This document shows positions 27,066-35,272 of a stretch of DNA of 36,630 bases, one piece after another. Each line of letters starts with the position of its first letter. Positions within the stretch are counted from its first letter, which is position 1. Source of the DNA: Ancylothrix sp. D3o (GTDB lineage: Bacteria; Cyanobacteriota; Cyanobacteriia; Cyanobacteriales; Oscillatoriaceae). The DNA lies in contig NZ_JAMXEX010000026.1 of assembly GCF_025370775.1 (NCBI RefSeq), forward strand, positions 1 through 36,630, in the 5' to 3' direction. Under the pieces are notes generated by a model. That model did no database searches, had not been told where the DNA came from, and saw only the letters and a list, made by a program, of their open reading frames with translations. The position numbers and the translations under genes are program-made.

Positions 27066-27225
27066 AAGTCCTTTGTCGATTGTCATTAGTCAATTGTGAG
27101 GGCATCTTTTGTCGATTGTCATTAGTCAACTGTGAAAGTGTCCTTTGTCGATTGTCATTAGTCAAAGGAAAAAACCAATGACAATTGACCAATGACTAAT
27201 GACTAATAACAATTGACCAATGACG
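27066..27225. repeat. Tandem array of 36-base period plus inverted copies
   Basis: TTTGTCGATTGTCATTAGTC occurs exactly at 27072, 27108 and 27144, a period of 36 bases, each copy extended by AA. The two intervening 14-base stretches are similar but not identical. The rest (27175-27225) is the complementary vocabulary (AATGACAATTGACCAATGAC), so the whole gap can fold on itself. It fills the space between two minus-strand genes. Confidence 0.85.
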
Positions 27226-27813
27226 TTATTTCAGCAAGTCAGAACCGGTACCCGGAGGAGCCACCGGCGGCGTTGGGGTTGGTGGCGGTGCCGGTTGATT
27301 AGTTGAGGGGGTTGGGGCCGGTGTTTGCGTAGTTTTAGGGCTGTATATACCGACAAGAGTATTGACGAGAATTTCTCTTTGGGCCCGGTTTAGTTTACTA
27401 ATGGCGGCTATATCCCCTTCAATGGGATTCTCTCTCAAAGTGTCGTGCCCCGGATACAGGCTTTTTTCTATGCGTTCGTTCACACCCAGATAGTCGGCTA
27501 GAGTATGTTTCCAGTCTAGGCGGTAGATGGCCGGCCGGCCTTTAATGAATAAGTGATAGCGGATAAACCGGCTCGCTAGAGTGTTGGTTTTGTCGATTTG
27601 GCCGCTTTGTCGGTTCGTGTAGTTGTTTTCTGTTGGCAAATCCGGCAGCAATTTATAAACTTGTTCGGCTGCGTTTTGCAGGGGGATTCTTTGGGCAAAT
27701 ACCGGTGGAGTATTGTTTGTACCGCTTAGGGGCACCACTCCACCGGCCACCAAGGTCAGCATCAGGCTGGTTGCCGCTGCTATTAGTATTTTCCAATACC
27801 GTTGTTTAGCCAT
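27226..27813 (-). CDS. Secreted protein of unknown function with Pro-rich tail, 195 aa
   Basis: Starting at MAKQRYWKIL, an N-terminal signal peptide (hydrophobic ILIAAATSLMLTLVAGGVV, likely cleavage near VFAQR) is followed by a compact domain of about 110 residues (RIPLQNAAEQVYKLLPDLP, ASRFIRYHLFIKGRPAIYRLDWKHTLADYLG, KLNRAQREILVNTLVGI) and a Pro/Thr-rich tail. The family is not named to my knowledge. The ATG at 27813 follows GGCTCAGGA and gives a standard signal peptide; ATGs at 27840 and 27834 would add nine and seven residues. It is downstream of the SLH gene's repeat-filled promoter, with both genes on the minus strand. Confidence 0.8.
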   Translation of the reverse strand: MAKQRYWKILIAAATSLMLTLVAGGVVPLSGTNNTPPVFAQRIPLQNAAEQVYKLLPDLPTENNYTNRQSGQIDKTNTLASRFIRYHLFIKGRPAIYRLDWKHTLADYLGVNERIEKSLYPGHDTLRENPIEGDIAAISKLNRAQREILVNTLVGIYSPKTTQTPAPTPSTNQPAPPPTPTPPVAPPGTGSDLLK

Positions 27814-27990
27814 TCCTGAGCCTTTTCTTTTCATCTCCACAGCCTATATCATATTTATTTGTATTCGTCAATGCTCTATTTAAGTAATTTCTGGATGGGA
27901 GACAGCGTTTTGAGGGAGAAAAAGCCGTTTGATCTGAATTCAAATAACAAACGAGCGTGGATTTTTCCCTCAAACCCATGCAGTCAAGCC

Positions 27991-28221
27991 CTAATCTCCG
28001 ATAATCTCAGGTTGAGTGAGTTCATCGGACATTTCCATAATGGCTCGCAAAACCGGCTTCATCATTGGGTCGTCTGGGTGCTCGTAATCTTCATAGCGCC
28101 GGCGTTTGGCGCGATTTGCAACTTGTACAGTGATCCGATAACGGTTAGAAGAATTACAGATCAAGTCTTCTGCTTTTCGCATTAGCTGCGTGGTGTCGAT
28201 ATTATTTATGCGTTTGTGCAT
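27991..28221 (-). CDS. rpoZ: RNA polymerase omega subunit
   Basis: The 76 residues match the cyanobacterial omega family: [41 protein letters not shown] and [24 protein letters not shown] are the standard blocks. Omega helps assemble the core enzyme by binding the beta-prime subunit, and in cyanobacteria it influences sigma-factor recruitment. The start is ATG 28221, without a clear ribosome site. It is not clustered with gmk as in enterobacteria. The two plus-strand ORFs drawn over this locus are antisense artefacts. Confidence 0.96.
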   Translation of the reverse strand: MHKRINNIDTTQLMRKAEDLICNSSNRYRITVQVANRAKRRRYEDYEHPDDPMMKPVLRAIMEMSDELTQPEIIGD

Positions 28222-28653
28222 GGGTTGGTTTCTGCTCTGGCCAGATTTAACACTGCAAATATTTTAGCTTTCTATTGTGCCATATCAAAAATCTATGATT
28301 GCAGCCGGTCGTTGCCGGTTAGTTGTTCCAGTTGCTTGTTGTTTATCCTGAAGTGGGGATTGCATTGCAGTAATTTTGTTCGCCCGTCCTTAGTCTTTTG
28401 TCAATAGTCTCTTGTGAATTGTCAATAGTCCCTAGTTTTTTGTAAATTTATAATCATTGCTTTTCCCCCTGATTAATACTCACTGACAATTCACAAGTTG
28501 CTTTTCCCCATCACAATTTAACGTCTCCAAAAATGACTTCCCAATTCTAGCGCCGTAAATATTTTATGTGGGTTTTTCGAGATATCTAATCAGAATCCCA
28601 ATTAGCATAAATCTTTATAGTGGTTGGGCCAATTTATTCTCTCAAGGGTGCGG
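28222..28653. other. Intergenic region with repeats between rpoZ and the DUF2927 gene
   Basis: Its clearest structure is the exact inverted pair described at 28411-28497. The rest is AT-rich and contains the divergent promoters of rpoZ and the DUF2927 gene. No tRNA was seen. Confidence 0.4.
28411..28497. repeat. Exact 14-base inverted repeat (TTTGTC/ATTAGTC family)
   Basis: CTTGTGAATTGTCA at 28411-28424 is the exact reverse complement of TGACAATTCACAAG at 28484-28497, with a 59-base spacer. Flanking words (TTTGTCAATAGTC) match the repeats at 11858-11960 and 27066-27225. Confidence 0.8.
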
Positions 28654-28746
28654 ATGCTTAAAGCAGAAATGACCAATTTAGGAGCCATCCCACTCTTTGG
28701 TGCCGGCGGATCATACGCCGCCCTAAACTTTTCACCCCTGACATGA
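28654..28746 (+). CDS. Possible 30-residue leader ORF overlapping the DUF2927 start
   Basis: The ATG at 28654 is preceded by AAGGG at about six bases and opens 30 codons (MLKAEMTNLGAIPLFGAGGS and ten more residues) ending in a TGA that overlaps the downstream start as ATGA at 28743-28746. Overlap of this type usually means translational coupling. No family is recognised, and 30 codons may be open by chance, so this is a candidate only. Confidence 0.35.
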   Translation: MLKAEMTNLGAIPLFGAGGSYAALNFSPLT

Positions 28747-29567
28747 CAACTAAAAACGAATCACTTTTGACAAATGACAAAATTATGATTAAACTCCAAC
28801 CTTTTATCTTTGCGGCTATTGCCTTGGTAGCGACAACAACCGGTTTAACTGTTAAAGCATTTCCTCAGCCGGAGTTTCTGAAATCCGACATTTCCCGCAC
28901 TGCCTATCAAGCTATTTCCCCAAAGTCTGCTTTTTTGTCTGCCGAGCAGATTGATTATTTTTTAGAAGTCGCAATGGGTTCAGAATTTCCAGCCTCTAAT
29001 GGTGTGGTTAGAAAATGGCAGGGAGAAATTAGAATTCAGGTACAAGGAACGCCAACGCTTGAGGATATGAATACAGTTCGTAGCGTAATCAAGGAAATTA
29101 ATTTTTTAGCTGAGGGGAGTATTTATTTGCGTGTTGATGAGCATAATCCTAATATGAAAATTTATTTTGTTCCCGAAGAGGAATTTGCGGAATATGAGTC
29201 AAATTACCAGCCGGTTAATTATGGTTTTTTTTGGACATACTGGAATAACAACCAAGTCATCACCAGGGGAAATATTTTGATTAGCACAGAAGATGTGACG
29301 CAAAAAGAACGCTCTCATCTGATCCGAGAAGAGTTAACTCAATCTTTGGGCTTGATGAGAGATTCTTCTCGCTATGAAAACAGTATTTTTTATCAAGGTT
29401 GGACGGATGTTAATGAGTATTCTCAAATCGATAAAGTTTTGATTCAAACACTTTACCGGCCTCAAATTCAACCAGGGATGAGTAGGGAGCAAGTGCGACA
29501 AGTTTTAATGGGTTTGCTTCCTGCACAAAATCCTCAACAACGTCTGACTTATCCAGGTATGAAATAA
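28743..29567 (+). CDS. DUF2927 exported protein, 274 aa
   Basis: The chain has an N-terminal hydrophobic segment (KLQPFIFAAIALVATTTGL) with likely cleavage near VKAFP, then a DUF2927-type domain: IRIQVQGTPTLEDMNTVRSVIKEINFL in the middle, and HLIREELTQSLGLMRDSSRY with SIFYQG, the conserved block of the family. The H...EE..Q.LG motif recalls metallopeptidase active sites, but no activity is established. A C-terminal block (DKVLIQTLYRPQIQPGMSRE) is complete. Two starts are possible: ATG 28743, which overlaps a short upstream ORF as ATGA, or ATG 28785, which gives a tighter signal peptide. Function is unknown. Confidence 0.82.
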   Translation: MTTKNESLLTNDKIMIKLQPFIFAAIALVATTTGLTVKAFPQPEFLKSDISRTAYQAISPKSAFLSAEQIDYFLEVAMGSEFPASNGVVRKWQGEIRIQVQGTPTLEDMNTVRSVIKEINFLAEGSIYLRVDEHNPNMKIYFVPEEEFAEYESNYQPVNYGFFWTYWNNNQVITRGNILISTEDVTQKERSHLIREELTQSLGLMRDSSRYENSIFYQGWTDVNEYSQIDKVLIQTLYRPQIQPGMSREQVRQVLMGLLPAQNPQQRLTYPGMK

Positions 29568-29658
29568 ACGACAGTTCCCGATTTTGCGAGAATACAAAAC
29601 CGGGAAAAGTTATCAGCACAATTTCTTTCGGGGCTTAGAGTTATCAGATTTGATAAAA

Positions 29659-30279
29659 TTAGCGAATCCAACGCGAGGAAACCCAAGCACCGTTGCTAAG
29701 TTGAGCCCAACTACCACTATACCGGCCCGTCAAAGAGATGCGGCTTCCGTTGGCCAAACTGCCAATGATAGAACCGCCTGGGCCATTTCGCATCAACAAG
29801 GCACTGCCGTTGGTGGCGACACGATTGCCACCGCCACCGCCACCACCGCCGCTGCTACCACTACTTGCAACCCAGTTGCCGGCAATCCAGCCGCCATTAG
29901 AAAGCTGAATCCAGCCATTAGAGACGCGCCCGGTGGTGGAAACTGTTGTGCCATTGGATAAGCCGCCAATCACACCATAGCCGGTGCCGGGGCCGGAACG
30001 AATGCGGAGTGCGCTGCCATTGGTGGAGACTTTGACGGGACGACTGCCACCGCCACCGCCACCACCGCCGTGATGGGAACTGCCGCCACCGCCACCGCAG
30101 CTAGCGGCTTGGGCTTGTTCGGGGGCTGTTGTGAAAACCATTAGTGAGAGAATCATGCCTGCAAGACCGATCCAAGCTGAACTGGGAAGTTTTAATTTAA
30201 TCTCATCAAGTGAGCGCAGTTGTGGCGGGTTAGGGTCTTCGTAGGCCACCGTCAAGTGAACGAGCGCTAGGGTTTCCAT
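29659..30279 (-). CDS. Secreted double bacterial-SH3 protein with Gly-rich linkers, 206 aa
   Basis: After a polar N-terminal part (about 1-30) comes a hydrophobic segment ending in an AQAA-type cleavage site (WIGLAGMILSLMVFTTAPEQ then AQAA). Two SH3b domains are separated by polyglycine linkers: domain 1 about 80-140 (ALRIRSGPGTGYGVIGGLSN ... WIQLSNGGWIAGNWV) and domain 2 about 153-206 (LLMRNGPGGSIIGSLANGS ... WAQLSNGAWVSSRWI). SH3b domains bind peptidoglycan or protein ligands at the cell surface. AAAGGAGAAAG before the ATG at 30279 is an excellent ribosome site. The 30-residue N-terminal extension before the export signal is unusual; a later start is not available in good context. Convergent with the DUF2927 gene. 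Confidence 0.88.
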   Translation of the reverse strand: METLALVHLTVAYEDPNPPQLRSLDEIKLKLPSSAWIGLAGMILSLMVFTTAPEQAQAASCGGGGGSSHHGGGGGGGGSRPVKVSTNGSALRIRSGPGTGYGVIGGLSNGTTVSTTGRVSNGWIQLSNGGWIAGNWVASSGSSGGGGGGGGNRVATNGSALLMRNGPGGSIIGSLANGSRISLTGRYSGSWAQLSNGAWVSSRWIR

Positions 30280-30723
30280 GACTTTCTCCTTTGCCTCAGA
30301 TTGGTTTGGTTAAACTGTGTTGTAGATGCTTACCAACAATCAAAAAATCGCTTATGTGTTTTTTCACACATATACAAAAATACTCAAGCTTGTATCTTTT
30401 ATAGATATCCGTAATTTTTCGGAAGCTCGGTAAAACTATTATTACCTCTCGAAAAGCTGCTGAAAAGAGAAACAACGTAAAGTTTAATGGCGAAAATCCC
30501 GTGCGAGCGCACTGGTTGAGGTGGAAAGCAGTTTATAGCGCCTTCTGGATGTTAAAGCAACCTAGAAATTGTGTTGAATTCCGTATTGATTCGGGCTGAA
30601 ATGGGCCTTGCCTATTTGCTGTTTATGTATATTATTGTATTTTAATTAAGAATTGAAACAAAAAAAGCTGCGATCTTGACTAAGAATAAGGCTCTTTAAA
30701 CGTTTTTGAAATGGGGGTCATAG
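30280..30723. other. 444-base divergent intergenic region
   Basis: It lies between the SH3 gene (-) and the SGNH hydrolase gene (+). A weak TGTG...CACA pair sits near 30355-30370 (TATGTGTTTTTTCACACATA). No ORF with a ribosome site, tRNA or known RNA was recognised. Confidence 0.4.
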
Positions 30724-31446
30724 ATGCAAACACTGGTAAATTCTGTTTCTAAATCGTTACCAAAAGCGAAAAGCCAACCGCTGAAGGTGATCGCGTTGGG
30801 AGATAGTCTGGTTTATGGCTATGGAGATCCAGAGGGAGGCGGTTGGGTAGAACGGTTGCGTCGCTGCTGGATGTATTCTGGAGATACGGGTCATGTTTTA
30901 TACAATTTGGGGGTGCGGGGAGATCGGGTGCGTCAAGTAGCGAACAGGCTTGAAATCGAGTTCCGCCATCGGGGAGAGTTGCGTAATCGGGTACCCGATG
31001 TGCTGATTTTGTCAGTGGGGGTAAATGATTCGGCTCGGATTGGCCGGCCCGATGGACGAAATTATACAGAGTTAGATATTTTTCAAAAGGATATAGCAGT
31101 TTTGCTGGATTTAGCACAAAGCTTGTGTCCGGTAATTTTTGTGGGGATGGTGCCGGTGGATGAACTGCAAATGCCGTTTTTAGATACTTTTTACTATAAT
31201 CTCGCCGATCAGTTCCGCTATAAAGAAACGACAAAACAAGCTTGTTTAAGCCGGCAGATCCCTTATTTGGATATTTTTGATTTATGGATGGAACGGGGAG
31301 AGGATTGGAGGCGGTCGCGTTTGTGCGATGATGGGTTACATCCAAATGTGGCCGGTTATAAATCTTTATTGCAAGATGTATTTAGTTGGGAGCCGATTGC
31401 CAGTTTGGCAAAAGTCTCCGATACAACTAGACCGGCTCTTGGATAA
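30724..31446 (+). CDS. SGNH/GDSL-type esterase, 240 aa
   Basis: The four SGNH blocks are present: block I VIALGDSLVYGYG with catalytic Ser28; block II YNLGVRGDRV with the oxyanion Gly; block III ILSVGVNDSAR with the oxyanion Asn; block V DDGLHPNVAGY with catalytic Asp203 and His206. No signal peptide precedes Ser28, so it is probably cytoplasmic. GDSL hydrolases act on esters, thioesters or acetylated sugars; the substrate cannot be told. The start is ATG 30724. It lies 98 bases upstream of the ABC exporter cluster on the same strand and might be cotranscribed. Confidence 0.93.
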   Translation: MQTLVNSVSKSLPKAKSQPLKVIALGDSLVYGYGDPEGGGWVERLRRCWMYSGDTGHVLYNLGVRGDRVRQVANRLEIEFRHRGELRNRVPDVLILSVGVNDSARIGRPDGRNYTELDIFQKDIAVLLDLAQSLCPVIFVGMVPVDELQMPFLDTFYYNLADQFRYKETTKQACLSRQIPYLDIFDLWMERGEDWRRSRLCDDGLHPNVAGYKSLLQDVFSWEPIASLAKVSDTTRPALG

Positions 31447-31520
31447 TCATCACTGGTAGGGATTTTTCCAATTTAAAAGCCTTAAATTATTAAATAGAAA
31501 ATCCCCCGAAATCTCCCTTC

Positions 31521-31541
31521 TAAAATCTAAAATCTAAAATC
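31521..31541 (+). repeat. Three tandem TAAAATC heptamers directly before the ABC ATPase start
   Basis: TAAAATC is repeated three times perfectly, ending four bases before the ATG at 31545, so the position where a ribosome site would lie is occupied by repeat. Heptameric short tandem repeats are a known feature of filamentous cyanobacterial intergenic DNA. Confidence 0.8.
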
Positions 31542-31544
31542 CAC

Positions 31545-32624
31545 ATGATAGAAGTTGAAGGTCTAAGCAAACTCTACGGAACAACTCGCGCCATTGAAGA
31601 CGTAAGTTTTACTGTTGAGAAAGGCGAAATCTTAGGATTTTTGGGGCCGAATGGTGCCGGGAAAACCACTACAATGCGAATATTAACCGGCTACCTTCCA
31701 GCCACTAACGGAACGGCTCGGATAGCAGGTTATGAAGTTCACGAAAATTCAATGGCAGTTCGCTCCAGAATTGGGTATTTGCCAGAAACGCCGCCGTTAT
31801 ATCCAGAAATGACGGTTAGCTCATTTTTGTATTTTGTGGCCAGTTTAAAAGGAGTGCCGGCTGGCGACAGAAAAGAACGAGTAGAAATTGCCTTGAAGCG
31901 CTGTAATTTACAAGAGAAAAGAAATGTTTTAATTCGCAAACTTTCTAAGGGTTTTAAACAGCGCGTGGGAATTGCTCAAGCAATTGTACATGACCCGCCG
32001 GTGATAGTTTTGGATGAGCCAACAGTGGGGTTAGATCCGCGTCAAATTATCGATGTGCGGAATTTAATTAAAAGTCTGGCTGGGGAACATACGATTATTT
32101 TGTCTACCCATATTTTGCCGGAAGTCAGCATGACTTGCAGCCGTGTTGCTATTATTAATAAGGGTCGGGTGGTGGCAACAGATACCCCAGAAGGATTGAT
32201 GGCACAATTGAGTGCCGGGTCGGGTTATGAATTGGAGATAAATTTAACAGAGAAAGAAGATTTAGAGGCAATGGTTATTCCGAGTTTAAAAGCTTTGCCG
32301 GGAGTGAGTTTTGTTGAAGCCGTTTATGCGAATTTACCCGAAAATCGCCAGAAATTGCGAATAATTTCTGAGCAAAATAGAGAACCCGCCCCGGAAATTG
32401 TGGCTGCGTTGGTTAGTGCCGGTGTTGGATTGTATGAAATGCGGCGCACCAAAGCAAGTTTAGAAGATGTGTTTTTGGAAGTTACAACGGAGGAAAAAAG
32501 CGAAAATCTGGTGGGGAATGGTGTTGAAGATAAGAAGGTTATAGAAGATGCTCCACCGGATCTAATTTCTGAAGATAAAAAGGTAGTCACCGATGATGAT
32601 GTAGAATCAGACCTTTGGGCATAA
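31545..32624 (+). CDS. ABC transporter ATP-binding protein, GldA-like
   Basis: The 359 residues form one ABC ATPase: Walker A GPNGAGKTT (34-42), Q-loop LPETPPLY, signature LSKGFKQRVGIAQAI (the variant LSKG instead of LSGG, as in GldA-like ATPases), Walker B VIVLDEPTVGLDP, H-switch STHIL. A C-terminal extension of about 130 residues (DUF4162-like, ending with acidic EEKSENLVGNG and a charged tail) follows. It should energise the permease encoded next. Order ATPase-permease-GldG-like-DUF4340 matches Gld-type exporters. No ribosome site is visible; three heptamers abut the start. The Lys/Asp-rich tail is a lineage-specific addition. Confidence 0.95.
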   Translation: MIEVEGLSKLYGTTRAIEDVSFTVEKGEILGFLGPNGAGKTTTMRILTGYLPATNGTARIAGYEVHENSMAVRSRIGYLPETPPLYPEMTVSSFLYFVASLKGVPAGDRKERVEIALKRCNLQEKRNVLIRKLSKGFKQRVGIAQAIVHDPPVIVLDEPTVGLDPRQIIDVRNLIKSLAGEHTIILSTHILPEVSMTCSRVAIINKGRVVATDTPEGLMAQLSAGSGYELEINLTEKEDLEAMVIPSLKALPGVSFVEAVYANLPENRQKLRIISEQNREPAPEIVAALVSAGVGLYEMRRTKASLEDVFLEVTTEEKSENLVGNGVEDKKVIEDAPPDLISEDKKVVTDDDVESDLWA

Positions 32625-32625
32625 G

Positions 32626-32653
32626 AAAGTCAAAAGATAACAATTTTGACTTT
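32626..32653 (+). other. Ten-base-pair hairpin between the ATPase and permease genes
   Basis: AAAGTCAAAA (32626-32635) and TTTTGACTTT (32644-32653) pair perfectly around eight bases, immediately after the ATPase stop and 23 bases before the permease start, leaving AGGAGA free. No T-run follows, so it could be a processing or partial attenuation site. Confidence 0.6.
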
Positions 32654-32676
32654 TGAGTTTAGGAGAAATCAATTAA

Positions 32677-33489
32677 ATGAAAGTGATCATGGGTAATTTA
32701 ATTGCAATTTATCGGAAGGAATTGCTGGGTTATTTTGTTTCGCCTTTAGCCTATGCAATAGCGGGTATTTTTTGGCTAATTGCTGGGTTCTTTTTTGTGG
32801 CCTTGTTGTTGGGGCCAGATGGGATTATTTCTCAAGCCGCGATGTTAGATGTGCAGAAACAACAAATGGGAATTACGGGACAACCACTGGATGTTGCTTA
32901 TGAATTTTTACAGGCTTTTTTGCGGGTAATGGGTTCAATGTCTTTGTTTATTTTGCCTATTCTTTCCATGGGGTTATATGCGGAAGAACGCAAGCGGGGC
33001 ACTTTAGAGTTGTTGGCAACTTCGCCGGTGACAAATTGGGCTGTTGCGATTGGTAAGTTGTTGGGTGTTGTAACTTTTTTTGCGACACTTTTACTGCCTA
33101 TAGCGGTTTGTGAAATCATTGCCTTAAGCGCGGCAAAACCGGCTTTTCCAATATCTTTGGTGTTGGTTGCTCATGGGGGTTTGTTGTTGTTGGCGGCTAG
33201 TGTTTTATCGTTGGGAATGTTTGTTTCTTCGTTGACAGATAGCACAATTTTGTCGGCAATTTTGACGTTTGCTGTGGTGTTGTTTTTGTGGGTGATTGAT
33301 GTGGCGGCAAATGCCGTAGGTGGGCCGGTGGGGGCAGCTTTAGGCCATTTATCTTTGTTAAAGCATTACTTTAATTTGCTCGGCGGAGTTGTGGATACGA
33401 GCAGTTTAGTAATGTTTGCCAGCTATATAACGTTGGGGATTTTTTTAACGGCTCAATCTATCGAAGCTTTGCGCTTCCAGCGGTCTTAG
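32677..33489 (+). CDS. ABC-2 type permease, GldF-like
   Basis: The 270 residues have about six membrane helices, beginning YFVSPLAYAIAGIFWLIAGF, and the cytoplasmic motif LYAEERKRGTLELLATSPV diagnostic of ABC-2/GldF/NosY permeases. The later helices include LVAHGGLLLLAASVLSLGMF, ILSAILTFAVVLFLWVIDVA and the last FASYITLGIFLTAQSIEALRF. It should form the channel of the exporter energised by the preceding ATPase. AGGAGA before the ATG at 32677 is a good ribosome site; an internal ATG five codons later is also possible. The next gene starts 41 bases on. Confidence 0.93.
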   Translation: MKVIMGNLIAIYRKELLGYFVSPLAYAIAGIFWLIAGFFFVALLLGPDGIISQAAMLDVQKQQMGITGQPLDVAYEFLQAFLRVMGSMSLFILPILSMGLYAEERKRGTLELLATSPVTNWAVAIGKLLGVVTFFATLLLPIAVCEIIALSAAKPAFPISLVLVAHGGLLLLAASVLSLGMFVSSLTDSTILSAILTFAVVLFLWVIDVAANAVGGPVGAALGHLSLLKHYFNLLGGVVDTSSLVMFASYITLGIFLTAQSIEALRFQRS

Positions 33490-33530
33490 TTTTGGAAAAA
33501 TAAATTTCAGATAAGGAAGGGCAAAAAGTT

Positions 33531-35192
33531 ATGACAATGGCAACAAAAAATAAATATTGGAAATATGCGTTTTGGGCCGGCCCTGTGTTAATTTTAATGG
33601 GGCTAACGGCGGGTGTGGTTTCGGGTTCTTGGGTGCCGGTGCCGGTTGGTTTAGTGGTTGCTGGGATTGTGAGTTTGGGTGTGTGGTTTGTATTGCAAAT
33701 GAATGATGGTGATTCTTTATGGGGTCAAAGATCGACGGTTGCAGGGACGAATGCTTTGGCTGCAACACTATCGGTTTTGCTGATTTTAGGTTTGCTTAAT
33801 TTTATGGCGGTTCGCTATCCGGTGCGGGTAGATTTGACGGAAAATCAGCAGTACACTTTAGCGGCACAATCTCGGCAGTTAGTGAGAAGTTTAAAGCAGC
33901 CGGTGAAGGTGTGGATTTTTGACCGGGGGCCGGTGCCTCCTGATAAAGAATTGCTGGAAAATTATCGTCGAGAAAATAGCGGTAATTTTAGTTTTGAGTA
34001 TGTAGATCCGCAAGCGTCGCCGACGTTGGCACAGCAATATGGTGTGACACAGTTTGGGGAAGTGCATTTGCAATCAGGAGAGCGGAAGCAGTTTTTGATG
34101 AATGTGGATCAGCAAAGCCGGTTAACAGAATCAAGACTAACGAATGGAATTGCACAAATTACGAGCACTGGCACGAAAAAGGTTTATTTTTTACAAGGTC
34201 ATGGGGAGCATTCTTTGAGTGCCGGTCAGGGTGCAATTTCGGAAGCGGTGAAAAATTTACAAAACAAAAATATTAGCAGTGAGCCGCTTTATTTAGCTGA
34301 GAAAGGACAAGTGCCGGAGGATGCGGAGGCTGTTATAATTGCCGGCCCGGATAAAGCGTTATTTGAGGGAGAAATTAAGGCGTTAGAGGATTATTTGAAC
34401 CGGGGCGGGAGTTTGATGGTGATGGTTGATCCGCAGGTTGATCCAAAGTTAGGTAGTTTGCTGGAAGATTGGGGGGTGAAATTGGATAATCGGTTAGTGA
34501 TTGATGCGTCTGGGATTGGTCAGCGGATTGGTTTTGGGCCGGCGGAACCGTTAATTACAACCTATGGGGAACATCCAATTACGAAAGATTTTCAGGGTGA
34601 TTATTCGGTGTTTCGTGGGGCCCGTCCTTTAGAAATTCGTGCGATTGAAGGAATAGAACAAACACCTATTTTAGTAACAAATGAGCGCAGTTGGGCAGAA
34701 AGTAATCCTCAGAAACAACCTTTAACTTTTAATGAGGATAGTGATAAGAAAGGGCCTTTGGTTTTGGGTATCGCGCTAACTCGTAAGGCTGGGTTTGAAA
34801 TAGAGCCGGCTGCGAAATCTTCCCCGGCACCGACGGAAAAGCCATCTGCTAATCCAACGCCATCACCAAGTCCAAAAGCAATAGAATCACCTGCGGCTAA
34901 TCAAAAGCCAGAGGTATCTTCTGGGGAGTCACGTTTGGTGGTGATTGGAAATTCAAATTTTACCAGCGATGGGGCGTTTGAGCAGGGTTTAAATGGTGAT
35001 ATTTTTCTAAATTCTGTTGGATGGTTGAGCAATCAAGAGGCCCAGTTGCTATCAATTCGTCCGAAGGAAGTAACGAATCGGCGGATTAATTTAACGGCCC
35101 AGCAAGGGTTAATTTTAGGGTGGATGGCTGTGGCTATTTTGCCGTTGATTGGCTTACTTTCGGCTGGGCTTTTGTGGTGGAGCCGCCGGTGA
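33531..35192 (+). CDS. GldG-like ABC-exporter auxiliary membrane protein, 553 aa
   Basis: Three N-terminal helices (about 13-31, 36-54, 72-90) precede a large extracytoplasmic part. VRVDLTENQQYTLAAQSRQLVRSLKQPVKVWIFDRGPVPPDKELL is the GldG opening block, and VYFLQGHGEHSL, EAVIIAGPDKALFEGEIKAL and YLNRGGSLMVMVDPQ are the later conserved blocks of ABC_transp_aux. A Pro/Ser-rich insert (about 425-460) interrupts the domain. VVIGNSNFTSDGAF and a final C-terminal helix (about 525-548) complete it. GldG proteins accompany GldA/GldF ABC systems; in Flavobacterium these are needed for gliding, but their cargo is unsettled. AGGAAGGG lies 14 bases before the ATG at 33531. Confidence 0.92.
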   Translation: MTMATKNKYWKYAFWAGPVLILMGLTAGVVSGSWVPVPVGLVVAGIVSLGVWFVLQMNDGDSLWGQRSTVAGTNALAATLSVLLILGLLNFMAVRYPVRVDLTENQQYTLAAQSRQLVRSLKQPVKVWIFDRGPVPPDKELLENYRRENSGNFSFEYVDPQASPTLAQQYGVTQFGEVHLQSGERKQFLMNVDQQSRLTESRLTNGIAQITSTGTKKVYFLQGHGEHSLSAGQGAISEAVKNLQNKNISSEPLYLAEKGQVPEDAEAVIIAGPDKALFEGEIKALEDYLNRGGSLMVMVDPQVDPKLGSLLEDWGVKLDNRLVIDASGIGQRIGFGPAEPLITTYGEHPITKDFQGDYSVFRGARPLEIRAIEGIEQTPILVTNERSWAESNPQKQPLTFNEDSDKKGPLVLGIALTRKAGFEIEPAAKSSPAPTEKPSANPTPSPSPKAIESPAANQKPEVSSGESRLVVIGNSNFTSDGAFEQGLNGDIFLNSVGWLSNQEAQLLSIRPKEVTNRRINLTAQQGLILGWMAVAILPLIGLLSAGLLWWSRR

Positions 35193-35272
35193 TTGTGTTG
35201 AATTTTAAATTTAAAGGAGGTTGGGTTTAACAACCAAACCTCCCAAACCTTAAAAACCAAAGCTATTGAGTT

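Noticed and set aside
27066-27225. CRISPR-like look: identical repeats at a constant 36-base period
   Set aside because: Repeats are 22 bases with only 14-base, mutually similar spacers, only three units, no cas genes, and inverted copies adjoin. It is an intergenic repeat family.
27859-28407. Two plus-strand ORFs across the rpoZ locus
   Set aside because: They overlap rpoZ on the other strand, and rpoZ is certain by family match.
29584-29961. Plus-strand ORF rich in Ala/Thr
   Set aside because: Antisense shadow of the polyglycine linkers and SH3 repeats of the minus-strand gene.
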